Assembly: GCF_001025195.1 (NCBI RefSeq)
Contig: NZ_AP012325.1
Coordinates: 1,302,001 to 1,366,000, forward strand
DNA: 64,000 bases
Source: Bifidobacterium catenulatum DSM 16992 = JCM 1194 = LMG 11043
GTDB lineage: Bacteria > Actinomycetota > Actinomycetes > Actinomycetales > Bifidobacteriaceae
Direction of reading: 5' to 3'
Shown: in pieces, positions 7,439 through 19,000 of the stretch
How the letters are laid out: the number at the start of each line of letters is the position of its first letter
Numbering within the stretch: the first letter of the stretch is position 1
The notes under the pieces: generated by a model
What the model was told of the DNA's origin: nothing
What the model saw: the letters and a program-made list of their open reading frames with translations, nothing else
Database searches by the model: none
Program-made: the position numbers and the translations under genes

Positions 7439-9760
7439 TCAGATTTTGCGTAAGCGAGGTTCGGCGGAATCCTTGGCACCGGTGATACGGTACACATCGA
7501 ACACGCCTTCAATCTTGCGCACTGCGGCAAGCAAAGTGTTCAAATGCTGGGGGTCGGCCATTTCGAAGCTGAACTGGCTGGTGGCCACACGATCGGTTCC
7601 CGTGGAAATGGAACCGGAGATGATGTTCACACCATGGTCGGAAAGCACGCGAGTCACATCACTCAACAAGTGCGGGCGATCGAGCGCCTCCACCTGAATC
7701 TTGACCATGAACACGCCCTTGGTGCTGGTCCACTGCACGTCGACCACACGTTCCGGCTGGCGTTTCTGCAAGTCCAGCATGTTCTGACAGTCAACACGAT
7801 GCACGGACACGCCCTGATTGCGGGTGATGAAGCCAATAATCTGATCTCCTGGCACCGGCATGCAGCATCGGGCAAGCTTAACCCAAATGTCTCCCACGCC
7901 TTTAACGGAAATGCCCAGCGAACTAGTGGTCTTCTTGGTGCGTTCCACCTGCTTGAGCGGTAACGCCTCCTGTTCCACTTCTTCGTTCACTTCGTCACTG
8001 CCCGCATCTCGAACCAGATGCGAGATGACGTTCTGTGTGGAAATCTGACCCTCACCGATTGCCACGAACACAGCCTCGGCATTGGCGAGATTCAACTCAT
8101 CAGCAATACCGACCAACGCTTCGGGAGTCAACAATGTTGCGATCGGAAGGTTGCGCTTGCGCATGGCTCGCGTCAGCTCATCGCGACCTTCTTCAATGGC
8201 TTCGGTTCGGCGTTCCTTGCTGAACCATTGGCGAATCTTGTTACGGGCTTTCGGGCTTTTCGCAAAGCTCAGCCAGTCACGAGATGGACCAGCAGATTCA
8301 GACTTCGATGTAAGCACTTCAACGGTATCGCCGTTTCCAAGCTTGGTGTCGAGCGGCACCAGACGGCCGTTCACACGAGCGCCCATAGTGCGATGACCGA
8401 CCTCGGTATGCACCGCATAGGCGAAATCAATCGGCGTCGCCTCGGCGGGAAGCGACACAATCTTGCCTTTCGGCGTGAACACGTAGACTTCGGCGGCGCC
8501 CAAGTCTTCCTTCAGAGAGCCCAGGAATTCGTTGGAATCCGGAGTTTCACTCGTCCAGTCGGCAAGCTGCTGAATCCACTTGAGATTATCGGCCTCGCTC
8601 AACTCCTGATTCTCGCCACGCTTACGATCGGACTTATCAGGCGAGCTCAACGCGCGACCGGCCTGACCATTCTCCTTGTACTTCCAATGCGCGGCGATGC
8701 CAAACTCAGCACGACGGTGCATGTCCCACGTACGAATCTGAATCTCGACAGGCTTGCCGCCAGGACCAACCACCGTGGTGTGCAGGCTCTGATACATGTT
8801 GAGCTTCGGCATGGCAATGTAATCCTTGAAACGACCTGGAACAGGGTTCCAACGCGCATGCACCGCACCCAACGCGGCATAACAATCCTGAATCGTATCG
8901 ACGATAATGCGCACACCCACCAAATCGTAGATATTCGCAAAATCATGTCCGCGTACGATCATCTTCTGATAAATCGAGAAATAATCCTTCGGACGCCCCG
9001 TCACATACGCCGAAATGTTCTGCTCGTCAAGATCTTCGTTGATCTCAGCAAGAATCTGCTTCAAATACACGTCTCGCTGGCCCGCACGACGTGCGACAAG
9101 CACCACGATTTCGTTATAGATCTTCGGATAGAGCACTTTGAAGCTGAGCTCTTCCAATTCGGTTTTGATGGCGTTCATACCAAGACGATTGGCGAGCGGC
9201 GCATACACGTCGAGCGTTTCATGCGCTTTCTTCTGTGCGCTCGGTGTTTTGACGTAACGCCACGTACGCGCATTATGCACGCGATCGGCAAGTTTGACGA
9301 CCAGCACGCGCACGTCACGACTCATCGCGACCACCATCTTGCGAATGGTTTCGGCTTGTGCGGAATCACCATATTCCATCTTGGAAAGCTTGGTGACACC
9401 ATCAACCAGACCGGTCACGGTGTCTCCGAATTCAGAACGACACTCGTCAAGCGTGTAGTCGGTGTCTTCAACTGTATCGTGCAGCAAGCCGGCGGCCACG
9501 ACCAGCGGCCCCATGCCAAGGTCCGCAAGAATCTGCGCCACAGCCAGCGGATGGATGATGTACGGCTCACCCGATTTGCGCCGTTGTGAAGAATGCTGCT
9601 TGACCGCACGCTCATAAGCACGTTCAAGAATGCTCATATCCTCATCAGGATGATGGTATTCGCACATCTTCAGAATCGGCTCAAGCGGATCAAGCGGATT
9701 CGTGCTAATCTCACAGCCCAACATTCGGGCAGAATGAACCTCGTGCTCAACGTCTCCCAT
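7439..9760 (-). CDS. rel: Bifunctional (p)ppGpp synthetase/hydrolase, RelA/SpoT type
   Basis: This long alarmone enzyme makes and degrades (p)ppGpp in the stringent response. The order is classic: an HD hydrolase domain ('GLLHDTVEDTDYT'), a synthetase domain ('DLVGVRIIV', 'YQSLHTTV', 'EIQIRTWDMHRRAE'), a TGS domain ('VFTPKGKIVSLPAEATPIDF'), a zinc-finger/linker region with 'ARCCMPVPGD', and a C-terminal ACT domain. I chose the ATG at 9760 because GAGGAGG sits seven bases upstream; a TTG seven codons earlier lies before this site and is unlikely. That gives 773 residues, normal for the family. The HD motif is intact, so hydrolase activity is expected. Confidence 0.95.
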   Translation of the reverse strand: MGDVEHEVHSARMLGCEISTNPLDPLEPILKMCEYHHPDEDMSILERAYERAVKQHSSQRRKSGEPYIIHPLAVAQILADLGMGPLVVAAGLLHDTVEDTDYTLDECRSEFGDTVTGLVDGVTKLSKMEYGDSAQAETIRKMVVAMSRDVRVLVVKLADRVHNARTWRYVKTPSAQKKAHETLDVYAPLANRLGMNAIKTELEELSFKVLYPKIYNEIVVLVARRAGQRDVYLKQILAEINEDLDEQNISAYVTGRPKDYFSIYQKMIVRGHDFANIYDLVGVRIIVDTIQDCYAALGAVHARWNPVPGRFKDYIAMPKLNMYQSLHTTVVGPGGKPVEIQIRTWDMHRRAEFGIAAHWKYKENGQAGRALSSPDKSDRKRGENQELSEADNLKWIQQLADWTSETPDSNEFLGSLKEDLGAAEVYVFTPKGKIVSLPAEATPIDFAYAVHTEVGHRTMGARVNGRLVPLDTKLGNGDTVEVLTSKSESAGPSRDWLSFAKSPKARNKIRQWFSKERRTEAIEEGRDELTRAMRKRNLPIATLLTPEALVGIADELNLANAEAVFVAIGEGQISTQNVISHLVRDAGSDEVNEEVEQEALPLKQVERTKKTTSSLGISVKGVGDIWVKLARCCMPVPGDQIIGFITRNQGVSVHRVDCQNMLDLQKRQPERVVDVQWTSTKGVFMVKIQVEALDRPHLLSDVTRVLSDHGVNIISGSISTGTDRVATSQFSFEMADPQHLNTLLAAVRKIEGVFDVYRITGAKDSAEPRLRKI

Positions 9761-9915
9761 CGTCCACCTCCTCGCTCGCAATGCTCCCTATACTACCCGC
9801 GCATCACGGTATGTTCGAGGTATCCGACCGCGTGTTGCACAGCCAGATACCCCCGAAAAACATTGTGCCGCCAACGTTTGCTGATTCTTGGCGCTTATGC
9901 CTCCGCATGCTCGGT

Positions 9916-10392
9916 TCAGGAGGCCACACCGGTGGATCCGAAGCCACGCTCAGCACGGTCAGATCCGGGCAGCGTCTCCGCTTCGATGAACTTCGCCTCG
10001 ACATAACGCTGGATGACCAGCTGCGCGATGCGGTCTCCCGGGTGGAACGTCACGGTGTGTTCCGAATCAAGATTGATCAGCGGTACTTTGATTTCGCCAC
10101 GGTAGCCCGCGTCAATGGTTCCAGGCGCATTCAACACGGTAACGCCCTGTTTGACGGCAAGACCAGACCGTGGATGCACCAAGGCCACATAACCCGCTGG
10201 AAGCGCGATCGCCACTCCCGTAGGCACCAGCGCCCTCTGGAACGGCTTCAACGTGACTTCCTCAGTGGTACGCAAATCGGCACCCGCATCCCCGGCATGG
10301 GCATAGTACAGTTCCGCCGGCTGGTCGGGATTCAGCGACTTTACCAGAACCTCGACGTTTTCCGGCTCGTTATATGTTTCATCAAACGCCAT
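9916..10392 (-). CDS. dut: dUTP diphosphatase
   Basis: This trimeric dUTPase hydrolyses dUTP to dUMP and PPi, keeping uracil out of DNA and feeding dTMP synthesis. The five motifs are present in order: 'HAGDAGADLRT', 'VHPRSGLAVK', 'NAPGTIDAGYRGEI', 'GDRIAQLV' and the C-terminal 'ERGFGSTG' P-loop-like arm. The start is the ATG at 10392, which overlaps the stop of the upstream DUF4193 gene as TGATG, with AGGAG ten bases before it; the two genes are therefore translationally coupled. At 158 residues it has the usual length. Confidence 0.95.
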   Translation of the reverse strand: MAFDETYNEPENVEVLVKSLNPDQPAELYYAHAGDAGADLRTTEEVTLKPFQRALVPTGVAIALPAGYVALVHPRSGLAVKQGVTVLNAPGTIDAGYRGEIKVPLINLDSEHTVTFHPGDRIAQLVIQRYVEAKFIEAETLPGSDRAERGFGSTGVAS

Positions 10393-10685
10393 CAGGCAGC
10401 GCACTCCTGACACACCGGCTGACCATCGTCAGTAGTGTAAGCGAGCTGGCTGCGATGCTTCACCAAGAAGCATTCGGAACAGATGAACTCATCCCCCTGC
10501 ATAGGAATGACAGTCACCGAAGCGTCCTCGTTGCTGAGATCCGCGCCCGGCAGCTCGTAATCCTCGGCGATGGCGTTCTCGTCATCGTCCATGTCGTTGG
10601 AAGTGTTCTGGGAGCTCTTTCCCAAAGCCTGGAGCGACTCCTCGTCCTCGTCCTTGTTACGCGGGGAATCATAATCCTGTGCCAT
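10392..10685 (-). CDS. DUF4193 family protein with a zinc-ribbon-like motif
   Basis: This 97-residue acidic protein belongs to an actinobacterial family of unknown function. The N-terminal half is rich in Asp, Glu and Ser and is probably disordered. The C-terminal part has two CxxC pairs ('ICSECF' and 'VCQECAA'), likely a zinc ribbon. The ATG at 10685 is chosen over one six codons upstream because AAAGGA lies at good spacing before it. It is the first gene of a coupled pair with dut. This pairing is known in actinobacteria, but the role of the protein is not. Confidence 0.85.
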   Translation of the reverse strand: MAQDYDSPRNKDEDEESLQALGKSSQNTSNDMDDDENAIAEDYELPGADLSNEDASVTVIPMQGDEFICSECFLVKHRSQLAYTTDDGQPVCQECAA

Positions 10686-10720
10686 CGAGATTCCTTTCGT
10701 CATCTATGGTGCTTATGCGC

Positions 10721-10755
10721 CATAGGATACATGACTTTTACCCCGCATAGGATAC
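10721..10755. promoter_or_regulatory. Direct repeat in the divergent DUF4193/sepH promoter region
   Basis: The 10-mer CATAGGATAC occurs at 10721-10730 and 10746-10755, 25 bp apart, in the short region between the divergently transcribed DUF4193 and sepH genes. It could be a tandem operator or paired -10 elements. Only the repetition is seen; the function is inferred. Confidence 0.35.
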
Positions 10756-10834
10756 ACGATTCGAAATACTCGTAAAATCCGACACGTGGGGCACAATAGA
10801 ATAAACAGTAATTCTTGAAGGAAAGTGGTGTGTT

Positions 10835-11872
10835 GTGCCTGAGAATTCACTCGAGGAAGCGCGGTTCGATCATGTCAGTGATACCGGTGAACTCGTCTTT
10901 GTTTCAGGTGCCGGAAAGTTCTCTGTAAAGGTCGATGAAGCGCTTGAAAGAGCCATTTTGGAGGCCAAGCAGATTCGTTCCGAAGTGCAGGAAAAACAGC
11001 AGACGCACATTCCTATCACCCTGCCGATTTCGCAAATTCAGTCGTTGATTCGCGCCGGCGCCGATCCCGCGCGTGTTGCGGAAAGATATTCGTTGAGCGA
11101 AGCGCTCGTTCGGCGTTTCTCGGCGTCGGTCGAAACGGAGAAGCAATATGCGATTGAGCAATTCCTCGCCGTTCCAGCACCGAAAGAAAGCCGTGTACGT
11201 ACGCTTTCCGAACTGATTGAACGCACATTCGCGGCGGCACGGGTGCGTTTGGAAGACGTGACTTGGAAGGCTACCAGGCTTGGCTTGGAACCTTGGAAAA
11301 TCAGCGCTCAGTTCGTTTCCTCCGGCCATACCATCTGCGCGGAATGGTCGTGGAACATGCATGACAACGCCGTAAGCTGTTTGAATTCCGCTGCACGCAA
11401 GCTCATCGGGGAACAAGACGCGCCAAAGGAAGGACACGCCGAGAAACACGCCGACGAGAATTTCCTCGCTTCGCTGAATCTTCCGGGAAATTCCGCCCGA
11501 TCGGCGCGAATCGAACAGACCGTATCGGCATGGAACACGCCTGAACCGTCCATGCCGGTGGCGCGCCCCTCAACGGCACCTTCCGTTCCAATCGCGCCAA
11601 TCGGCGTGTCTAACGAATTCGGCACGCCGAACACATCGAGTATGGCCGCCGACATCTCTCTGCCAAACCGGTCGGAAGACGCCGTAACGAAAACCGACGT
11701 CAATGCAACAGGCGATGCTCAGAACACCATCGCGCCCGCATCGGATACCGCCTCGAACACCGCAAACACGAATCAAACACCTGATCCGCACAGCCAAAAC
11801 ACCACCAAATCGAAGCGGCGCGCAGGACGCTCCGCCGTGCCAAGTTGGGATGAGATTCTGTTCGGCGACTGA
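10835..11872 (+). CDS. sepH: Septation protein SepH
   Basis: SepH is a cytosolic actinobacterial protein that binds FtsZ and promotes its assembly at the division septum. The first 200 residues match the conserved DUF3071 region: an opening 'ARFDHVSDTGELVF', a central helix-turn-helix-like segment ('IQSLIRAGADPARVAERYSL') and the conserved 'WKATRLGLEPWKISAQF'. The rest is a low-complexity tail rich in Ala, Pro, Ser, Thr and Asn ending in 'VPSWDEILFGD'. That conserved last motif is typical of the family. The start is a GTG at 10835, with GAAGGAAAG about ten bases upstream. It is divergent from DUF4193. Confidence 0.85.
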   Translation: MPENSLEEARFDHVSDTGELVFVSGAGKFSVKVDEALERAILEAKQIRSEVQEKQQTHIPITLPISQIQSLIRAGADPARVAERYSLSEALVRRFSASVETEKQYAIEQFLAVPAPKESRVRTLSELIERTFAAARVRLEDVTWKATRLGLEPWKISAQFVSSGHTICAEWSWNMHDNAVSCLNSAARKLIGEQDAPKEGHAEKHADENFLASLNLPGNSARSARIEQTVSAWNTPEPSMPVARPSTAPSVPIAPIGVSNEFGTPNTSSMAADISLPNRSEDAVTKTDVNATGDAQNTIAPASDTASNTANTNQTPDPHSQNTTKSKRRAGRSAVPSWDEILFGD

Positions 11873-11887
11873 ACCAAACCCTGCATG

Positions 11888-13114
11888 TTAGGCCACGTCG
11901 ATCAGACAGGGGATATCGGACTCGAGCATGGTGAGCGAGCCATGCACGCTCGGCAGATGCATCGCCTTTTCCGCCTGAGTGCGGGAATCCACGATGGTGA
12001 CGGCCTTCGTGGCCGATACAATCACATCACCAATCATCGGTTCGACGCGCGAGACCACAGGTCCGTACACACCCTCCGCAATCGCCTGCGATCGCGTACG
12101 CACTTGTGCCCGGTCTCCCAGCACATCACGCCACCGCGCGGCGATGTTTTCCGGTGCCTCGCCCTGTTCCGCATAGAGCATGACGCAACGCGGTTCACCA
12201 CCGACATGGACGACACCCTGCATGAGCCGCTGATCCTGCGCAATATCAATCACGGATTCGGGATCAGTGGTGATCATACCGTGATCCGCTACAATCACAA
12301 TCAATGTGCCTTTGGGCACGCTGCGGCGAAGAAGGCCAAGCTGACCGTCAACACGCTCGTACGTGCCAATCCATTTATCGGAATCCCAGCCGTAGTTATG
12401 CCCGACCTTATCGGTATCACGCAGATACAGGTATGTCAGTCCGGGATTTTTCGCCGCTTGGGCCGCGACTGCGACACGCTTGCGCGGATCATCGTTGGAA
12501 ATGTAGTCACTGCCACGTAAGGCAGCCTGCGTCAACGCGGAAAACGCGAATTTCGGCAATCCAGAACTGGTCACACGAACGCCTTGTGCGCTTAGCCGTT
12601 CGAACATGGTCGGCTGCTGCTGCAACTCAAGCGGAGGAACCGCATTCCTGAAGGAAATCAGCTGACATATTTCGCCGGTTTTCGGATTGAGCTGCGTATA
12701 GCCGGTCATACCCGTCATACCGGGGCATGTTCCCGTACCAAATGTAGACATGGCTGCGACGGTAGTGCTCGGCATGCATGTGGCGATGGGACGCTGATTG
12801 GCTGACTCGTTCATGAGGGACCGCAAGTAGGGCGCATGCCCCAGTCTCATGTTGAGGTTCCAGTAGCCGAGACCGTCCACGAGCACTACGACCGCGGACG
12901 CCGCGTCCGGCAGCCCAAGCGCTTCCTGCAGACCTTTCGGGTCAGAATGAATGTCCGTTGGCATGGGGCAGCCAATGGCGTTGGAAACCGCAGGAAGTAC
13001 CGACGACAGGTGCAACGCTCCCCCACGGATCCCTTCAGATGGCATGCCATCTCCGTAGCATGCCGGTTCGGTCATGGTAAGCAGCTCTTCGTCGCTTGGC
13101 ACTTCAACACTCAT
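11888..13114 (-). CDS. Alkaline phosphatase-superfamily phosphodiesterase/pyrophosphatase
   Basis: This 408-residue cytosolic protein is of the nucleotide pyrophosphatase / type I phosphodiesterase branch of the alkaline phosphatase superfamily. Visible motifs are 'VVLVDGLGYWNL' (first metal-binding Asp), 'CMPSTTVAAMSTF' (nucleophile Thr), 'LRDTDKVGHNYGWDS' (metal ligands Asp and His) and 'IVIVADHGMI' (Asp-His). All expected metal positions seem to be there, so it should be active. It has no signal peptide. Its natural substrate cannot be inferred. It lies convergent to sepH and divergent from parC. Confidence 0.85.
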   Translation of the reverse strand: MSVEVPSDEELLTMTEPACYGDGMPSEGIRGGALHLSSVLPAVSNAIGCPMPTDIHSDPKGLQEALGLPDAASAVVVLVDGLGYWNLNMRLGHAPYLRSLMNESANQRPIATCMPSTTVAAMSTFGTGTCPGMTGMTGYTQLNPKTGEICQLISFRNAVPPLELQQQPTMFERLSAQGVRVTSSGLPKFAFSALTQAALRGSDYISNDDPRKRVAVAAQAAKNPGLTYLYLRDTDKVGHNYGWDSDKWIGTYERVDGQLGLLRRSVPKGTLIVIVADHGMITTDPESVIDIAQDQRLMQGVVHVGGEPRCVMLYAEQGEAPENIAARWRDVLGDRAQVRTRSQAIAEGVYGPVVSRVEPMIGDVIVSATKAVTIVDSRTQAEKAMHLPSVHGSLTMLESDIPCLIDVA

Positions 13115-13199
13115 GACTCCTATTCAAGCACCGCGGTGGTACCGGCTGGTAACATTGCTAGGTTGATTACCATTACTTTTCCGTGAGGAGATTCACCGC

Positions 13200-15887
13200 A
13201 TGGTGTCGCACCGCAAATCGGTAAAACCAGCCTTTGACCCGCGTACGGTCAAAGAGAACATCGTCGAAACACCGTTGAACGAGGAGATGAGCAAGTCCTT
13301 CCTCGAATACGCGTATTCGGTGATCTATGCCCGCGCGTTGCCCGATGCCAGAGACGGTTTGAAGCCGGTGCAGCGCCGCATCATCTACCAGATGGGTCAA
13401 ATGAACCTCAATCCGGATCGTCCGTACATGAAGTCGGCCCGTGTGGTCGGCGAGGTGATGGGTAAGCTTCACCCGCATGGCGATTCCGCGATTTATGAGG
13501 CGATGGTCCGTCTTGCGCAACCGTTTGCCATGCGTCTGCCCCTGGTAGACGGCCATGGTAATTTCGGATCCCTTGATGATGGTCCGGCAGCATCGCGTTA
13601 CACCGAGGCTCGCATGGCCCAGGCTGCGCTTGGTATGAACGCGAATATCGCCGAAGATACAGTGGATTTCACACCGAACTACGACAACAAGCTGCAGGAG
13701 CCAACCGTTTTACCTGCCGCGATTCCAAATCTGCTCGTCAATGGCGGTTCCGGCATCGCCGTCGGCATGGCCACGAATATGGCGACGCACAATCTGGGCG
13801 AAGTGGTTGCCGCAGCCAAATATTTGATGCATCATCCTGATGCCACGTTGGAAGAGCTTATGCGCTATGTTCCCGGCCCTGATTGGCCGAGCGGTGGCGT
13901 GATTGTGGGACGCAAGGGCATTCGCGAGGCCTACGAAACCGGTCGTGGCGCGTTGACCACGCGTTCGGTAACGCATATCGAAAACGTAACCGCTCGTAAG
14001 AAGGCAATTGTCGTAACGGAACTGCCGTTCATGGTCGGCCCGGAACGTGTGTTGGAACGTATTTCCGAGGGTGTGAAAAATCGCAAGCTGGAGGGTATTT
14101 CCGGCGCGATCGATCTGACGGACCGCCATAACGGCACTCGCCTTGTCATTGAAATCAAAACCGGTTTCGACCCGAACGCAGTACTGGCGCAACTGTTCAA
14201 GCACACACCGCTGCAAGACAATTTCACCATCAATAACGTGGCGTTGGTCAACGGTCGCCCACACACCATGGGTTTGAAGGAAATGCTTCAGGTGTGGGTA
14301 AATCATCGCCGTGTGGTGATTCGCCGTCGTAGCGAATTCCGCAAAAAGAAGGCGCTGGAACGTCTGCATTTGGTTGAAGGCCTTCTGCTTGCGATGGTCG
14401 ACATTGACGAAGTGATTCAGGTGATTCGCTCGTCTGACGATGCCGAAGCCGCAAAGACGAAGCTCATCAAGGTGTTTGATCTGGATGAGATTCAGGCACA
14501 GTACATTCTTGACCTGCGCTTGCGTCGCCTGACGAAAATGAGCCGCATCGAGCTTGAAGCAGAACGCGACGATTTGAAGCAACGTATCGAGGAATTGGAT
14601 CGCATTCTCGCCTCCGCTGAGGCGCTTGACGACGTGGTGATTGCCGAAATGGACGAGGCTGTTGCCACGTATGGCACGCCACGTCGCACTGTGCTGTTGG
14701 ATGAAGACGCTGACGGCAGGCTTGTGCCTGTTGCAGCGCATGGCGATGATGGCGTATCCGCCTCCGCTGTGGCTGCGGCACGCGCTGCAGCCACAGTGTC
14801 GTCCGCCGCCGCCGATGTCGCCGCCGCCGCGAAGGCCGCGAAAAAAGCCGGTGAAGACAATGCCGCAGCCATGGCTTTGCAGATCGACGACGAGCCGTGC
14901 GCGGTGATGTTGTCGGCCACTGGTCTGATTGCACGCACCTCCGAAGACGCGTTGGAGCGTTGGGAGAATCGCTCTTCTGCCGACCAGCGTGTAAAGGATG
15001 ATCAGATTATTTCGATCTTCCGCACGACTACGCGTTCCTCATATGGTTTGATCACATCTGCCGGCCGTCTGATTGTGGCGCATGTCGTGGAATTGCCGGT
15101 TGTGTCTGCGGATGGGCCGCTCCACGTGACTGGCGGCGTTCACGCCGAAGAGTTAATCGGCACGACGGAAAACACCGATCCAATTCGTGGTGAACGTGTG
15201 ATCGCTGCGATCGCCATGCCATCCGCCGACGATTCCGGTGATAATGCCGTAGAGCCCACTCCTCTTGCATTGGGTACGCGCAATGGTGTAGTCAAGCGTT
15301 GGAATCGCGAATCGCCCACCACCATGGATTCATGGAGTGTCATCGATTTGAAGGATGATGATGAAGTTCTGGCTGCCGCTGAAGCGCGTGACGAGGATCG
15401 GCTGGTGTTTGTATCCACCGACTCCTCCCTGCTGACGTTCGAGGCGAAGAACGTACGCCCGCAGGGACGCACTGCCGGAGGCATGGCAGGCATTCGCCTG
15501 GCTGAAGGCTGCTCAGCGGCTGCGTTCGCGGTAGTTCCCGCCAGCAAGGTGGCGTGGAATTATGAAGAAGGCGAGAATGGCCTGTTCTCCGCGTCTGGAG
15601 CTGTGGTGTTGACGGTTGCGGGCGATTCCGAAGCGTTGCCGGGTACGGAGAATGGTTCTGCGAAGGTAACCCCGTTGGAAATGTATCCGACGAAGGGCCG
15701 CGGTACCGGTGGCGTTCGTTCGCAGCGCTTCCTCAAGGGACAGGATACGTTGGTTCTCGCATTTGTGGGCGCATACCCAGTACACGCCTCCACGCAGGGC
15801 GGTGCCGGCGTGGAATTGCCGAAGCCGGATATGCGTCGAGATGGCTCTGGCACGGAGCTTTCCGCACCAATCGCCATCATCGGCTAA
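13200..15887 (+). CDS. parC: Topoisomerase IV-like subunit A (ParC/GyrA family)
   Basis: This 895-residue type IIA topoisomerase A subunit cuts and rejoins DNA. It has the winged-helix start ('[17 protein letters not shown]'), the quinolone-region motif '[19 protein letters not shown]' (Ser and Glu at the resistance positions), the catalytic Tyr in '[11 protein letters not shown]', the coiled-coil hinge ('[15 protein letters not shown]') and a C-terminal beta-pinwheel. I found no GyrA box (QRRGGKG-like); the nearest segments are 'GRTAGGMAG' and 'GRGTGGVRS'. This favours a ParC role over gyrase. An Ala-rich linker (about 520-560) precedes the pinwheel. GAGGAG lies ten bases before the ATG. Its likely partner is the B subunit at 22495-24846. 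Confidence 0.8.
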   Translation: MVSHRKSVKPAFDPRTVKENIVETPLNEEMSKSFLEYAYSVIYARALPDARDGLKPVQRRIIYQMGQMNLNPDRPYMKSARVVGEVMGKLHPHGDSAIYEAMVRLAQPFAMRLPLVDGHGNFGSLDDGPAASRYTEARMAQAALGMNANIAEDTVDFTPNYDNKLQEPTVLPAAIPNLLVNGGSGIAVGMATNMATHNLGEVVAAAKYLMHHPDATLEELMRYVPGPDWPSGGVIVGRKGIREAYETGRGALTTRSVTHIENVTARKKAIVVTELPFMVGPERVLERISEGVKNRKLEGISGAIDLTDRHNGTRLVIEIKTGFDPNAVLAQLFKHTPLQDNFTINNVALVNGRPHTMGLKEMLQVWVNHRRVVIRRRSEFRKKKALERLHLVEGLLLAMVDIDEVIQVIRSSDDAEAAKTKLIKVFDLDEIQAQYILDLRLRRLTKMSRIELEAERDDLKQRIEELDRILASAEALDDVVIAEMDEAVATYGTPRRTVLLDEDADGRLVPVAAHGDDGVSASAVAAARAAATVSSAAADVAAAAKAAKKAGEDNAAAMALQIDDEPCAVMLSATGLIARTSEDALERWENRSSADQRVKDDQIISIFRTTTRSSYGLITSAGRLIVAHVVELPVVSADGPLHVTGGVHAEELIGTTENTDPIRGERVIAAIAMPSADDSGDNAVEPTPLALGTRNGVVKRWNRESPTTMDSWSVIDLKDDDEVLAAAEARDEDRLVFVSTDSSLLTFEAKNVRPQGRTAGGMAGIRLAEGCSAAAFAVVPASKVAWNYEEGENGLFSASGAVVLTVAGDSEALPGTENGSAKVTPLEMYPTKGRGTGGVRSQRFLKGQDTLVLAFVGAYPVHASTQGGAGVELPKPDMRRDGSGTELSAPIAIIG

Positions 15888-15902
15888 CTTGTTTTTCATT
15901 GA

Positions 15903-15970
15903 CAATGCCCGTATCTTGCGATGGCTGGGATCGTTTTGGTTTCGCCTGTGCTTGCAAGATGCGGGCATTG
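15903..15970 (+). terminator. Long hairpin terminator between parC and lhr
   Basis: CAATGCCCGTATCTTGC at 15903 pairs with GCAAGATGCGGGCATTG ending at 15970, about 16-17 pairs with one wobble. It is followed by TTGTTGTT on the plus strand. It separates the convergent parC and lhr genes. Confidence 0.8.
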
Positions 15971-16038
15971 TTGTTGTCGGCACGGTTCTGCCAGTGCGTC
16001 CGTTTCGTTCGCTTTGGCTCAGGCAATGTAACACCAAG

Positions 16039-19000
16039 CTAGCAGTAGAGCTTCATGCCTTGCGGGCTGTCGACGAAGCCGGCCGCATGAAGGATCTGCC
16101 GATTCGCATTCCGTTCCTTTAACGACATACCGTTCATTTCGCTGAAACTGATGCTGCCACTGGGCTGTCGTTGCAATGCGTAGGCAAATTCGGCGCAAGC
16201 TGGTTTCAATATTGTCTCGTCAGTTACGAAGCTGACGATTTTATGACTCTTTGGCACGGCAAACAACACGGGTTCGCCTTGTCTGAGTACGATGACGGAG
16301 CCAGATCTACGTGCCGGTTTGAGGTAATCCTGTTCTGGCCAGGCGATTGCGGAGCCAATAAGATTGGCGGGATCAGTCACATCGAGTGCCGCGCAGGACT
16401 GACTATGCCATTGCGTATCGCTACGAAGTGCGTCGATGGTTTCTCGCTCCGCGAATTGTGCCGCGCCGAAACCTTTCACGAACATGCCTCGGACCAGTGT
16501 GCCATGTTCTTCCATTCGTTTGAGTACTGGATAGAGTGATGAAAATCCTCCGGCAATCCGTTCCTTATCAACCAAAGGAGCGGCAATCACCCCATATCGA
16601 TCCAGCAGCGAGTCGATGAGCGCCAACTTACGCTCCTCCACACTTGCTGCATGCGCCGCATCATCAATGCCGGTATCTCTGTTTTTAGACATGGCAGGCT
16701 CGATGACACTGTCTAGCGTTTTATTTGATAGAACGGTTCGCCCATCACCACAAGCTACAGCGGACCATAATCCACTCAAGCTCAATGGTGTTGGAGGACG
16801 CATGGTGACGCGCCTACGTGCGACACGACGAGGTGTGCGAACAGTTTTGCCTCCGTGTAGGAGCGTTCGCACTGGCGTGAACGAGCCGTTCGTCACTTTT
16901 CCTTGCCATACCAGTGACCATAGGGCTTCCTCGAACTGTTGCTCGCCCCATGCGGGGAATATGATTTGGCCTGTTTCAGGGTTCACCTGCACTTCGGCAT
17001 GCTGCTGCCAGATGGTTTTGGCTGCGGCTGAAAGCTGTTGAATGGGGAACGCTCCACCACCGCTCAATGCTGCTAGCACGGCTTCCGGCATAGTCAATGT
17101 TTCATTATTTTTTAGTTCTTCTAATGTCGGTTCAGATGGGTTGAGCAGCAAAGAACCCGCTGGATAGAAGGCGATATCACCAGCTTCTTTGGCGTTGGAT
17201 CCACTCGCTTTCGAGCCGACCCACACCACATCCGATGACGAAATGAGCTCGTCGAGCATGCTGGGCTGATACTCACGCACACGTGCCGGGAATACCGTGG
17301 ATTCCCATACCGAAGCGTTCAGGAACACGCCTTCCAACTGTTCGATGACACGCATCAGACCATCGACGCCTTCGTAGCGTTCACCTCCAACAGGACCGAC
17401 TCCTTGACGATCAAGCAGAAAAGCCTGATAGACGCTCGGATCGACCGGTTTGACGGCTTTTCGGGCCCTGGCAAGAGACAACGATCGAATACGCCGGAAA
17501 ACATCTTTGTGGAGCCATTGCTGAATAGCACTCTTTTCGGAAGTCTCACCTAAATCAGTGAACCTTCCTTTGATGAGTTCACCTCGAGCATCCAGCTCAT
17601 CAAGCGCATGCACCGCTTGTGCCGCGTCAACATCAAGTTCGGCAATCATCTTGTCGGAGGTGAATGGGCCATGCGTCTTGGCGTATCTCGCTACGCGCCC
17701 GTTGATGTCTTCTTCGGCAAGATCATTCCAGAATGTTCGTTTGGCAAGCTCGTCTTCCACCTGTGTAACGGCTTCGGAATCCAACAATGATGCCATGTTC
17801 GTACTCCCTAAGAGCCGTTCCAGCACTTCCGGATCCATGGACAGCAATTGTGTGCTTCGTTCGGCCTGCGGCACGTCATACTGGTACATCACCGAGCCAA
17901 CGAAACCAAACAGCATATTCTCCGCGAACGGAGACGGCGTTTCGGTAACCACTTCCGACAACAGTATCGTCCCAGTATTCAACCCGTTCATAATCGTGTG
18001 CAATGCGGGAAGATCATACACATCCTGCAGGCATTCGCGCGCGGTTTCCAGCAGTAGGGGAAAATTCTTACGGGTACGGGCCGCATTCAATAGTTGTGCG
18101 GCCTTCAACCTCTGCTGCCATAGCGGCACACGCTTACCTGGACGAGTGCGCGGCAGAAAAAGTGATCTGGACGCGCATTCGCGGAATCGGGCCATGTAGA
18201 GCACGCTTTCACCGACCTGTGTCTCAACGATACGTTGCAATTCATCCACGTCGAACAGCAGCAGCTCATGCATCGGCAAATCGCCATAACCGTCCGGCAA
18301 TCGTAGAACAATGCCATCGTCGGCCGCATACACTTGACCATCGAAACCAAACCGCTGTTTGATTCGAGTGGTAATAGCCAACGCCCAAGGCTCATGCACG
18401 CGCCTACCGTATGGCGAGTGGATGATAATGCGCCAATCCCCACCTTCATCCTGACAACGTTCCACCACGAAATCACGATCCGAAGGAATCACACCGGTCG
18501 CCTCACGTTGTTCGTCAAGCAGTTTGGCAAGATTGCTTATGGCATTGCGATCAAGACCATCCCGCTTCAAACGTTGTGTGGCCTCACGGTCGAATCGCAC
18601 TTCCGATACAGTTTGGACCGTATTCTGATCACCATTCTTTGCTGGTTCATGTCTGTGCAATCTTTGGCTGAGTTCGCGTGTCAAACGTCCTTGTGCCAAT
18701 CCGAAACCATAATCGCGCCCGTCCTGGTCCCCATGCCAGAATGGCAGGCGTGCAGTACGGCCTGGTGCGGGAACCACCACTACCCTGTCCCGTGTGATCT
18801 CTTGGATCTGCCAAGTCGAAGTCCCCAAGGTGATGATGTCTCCCACACGGGATTCGTATACCATTTCCTCATCCAGCTCACCTACCCGTCGAGGGCCCGG
18901 ACCGGAGCCTTCCTCCGGAAGCACCACCGTGTACATGCCACGGTCAGGTATGGTACCGCCGCTGGTCACTGCCAAACGTTGCGCTCCTGGACGTGCGGAA

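Noticed and set aside
8018..9589. Long plus-strand open frame opposite rel (523 codons)
   Set aside because: Antisense shadow of the Rel enzyme, whose domains are all intact on the minus strand.
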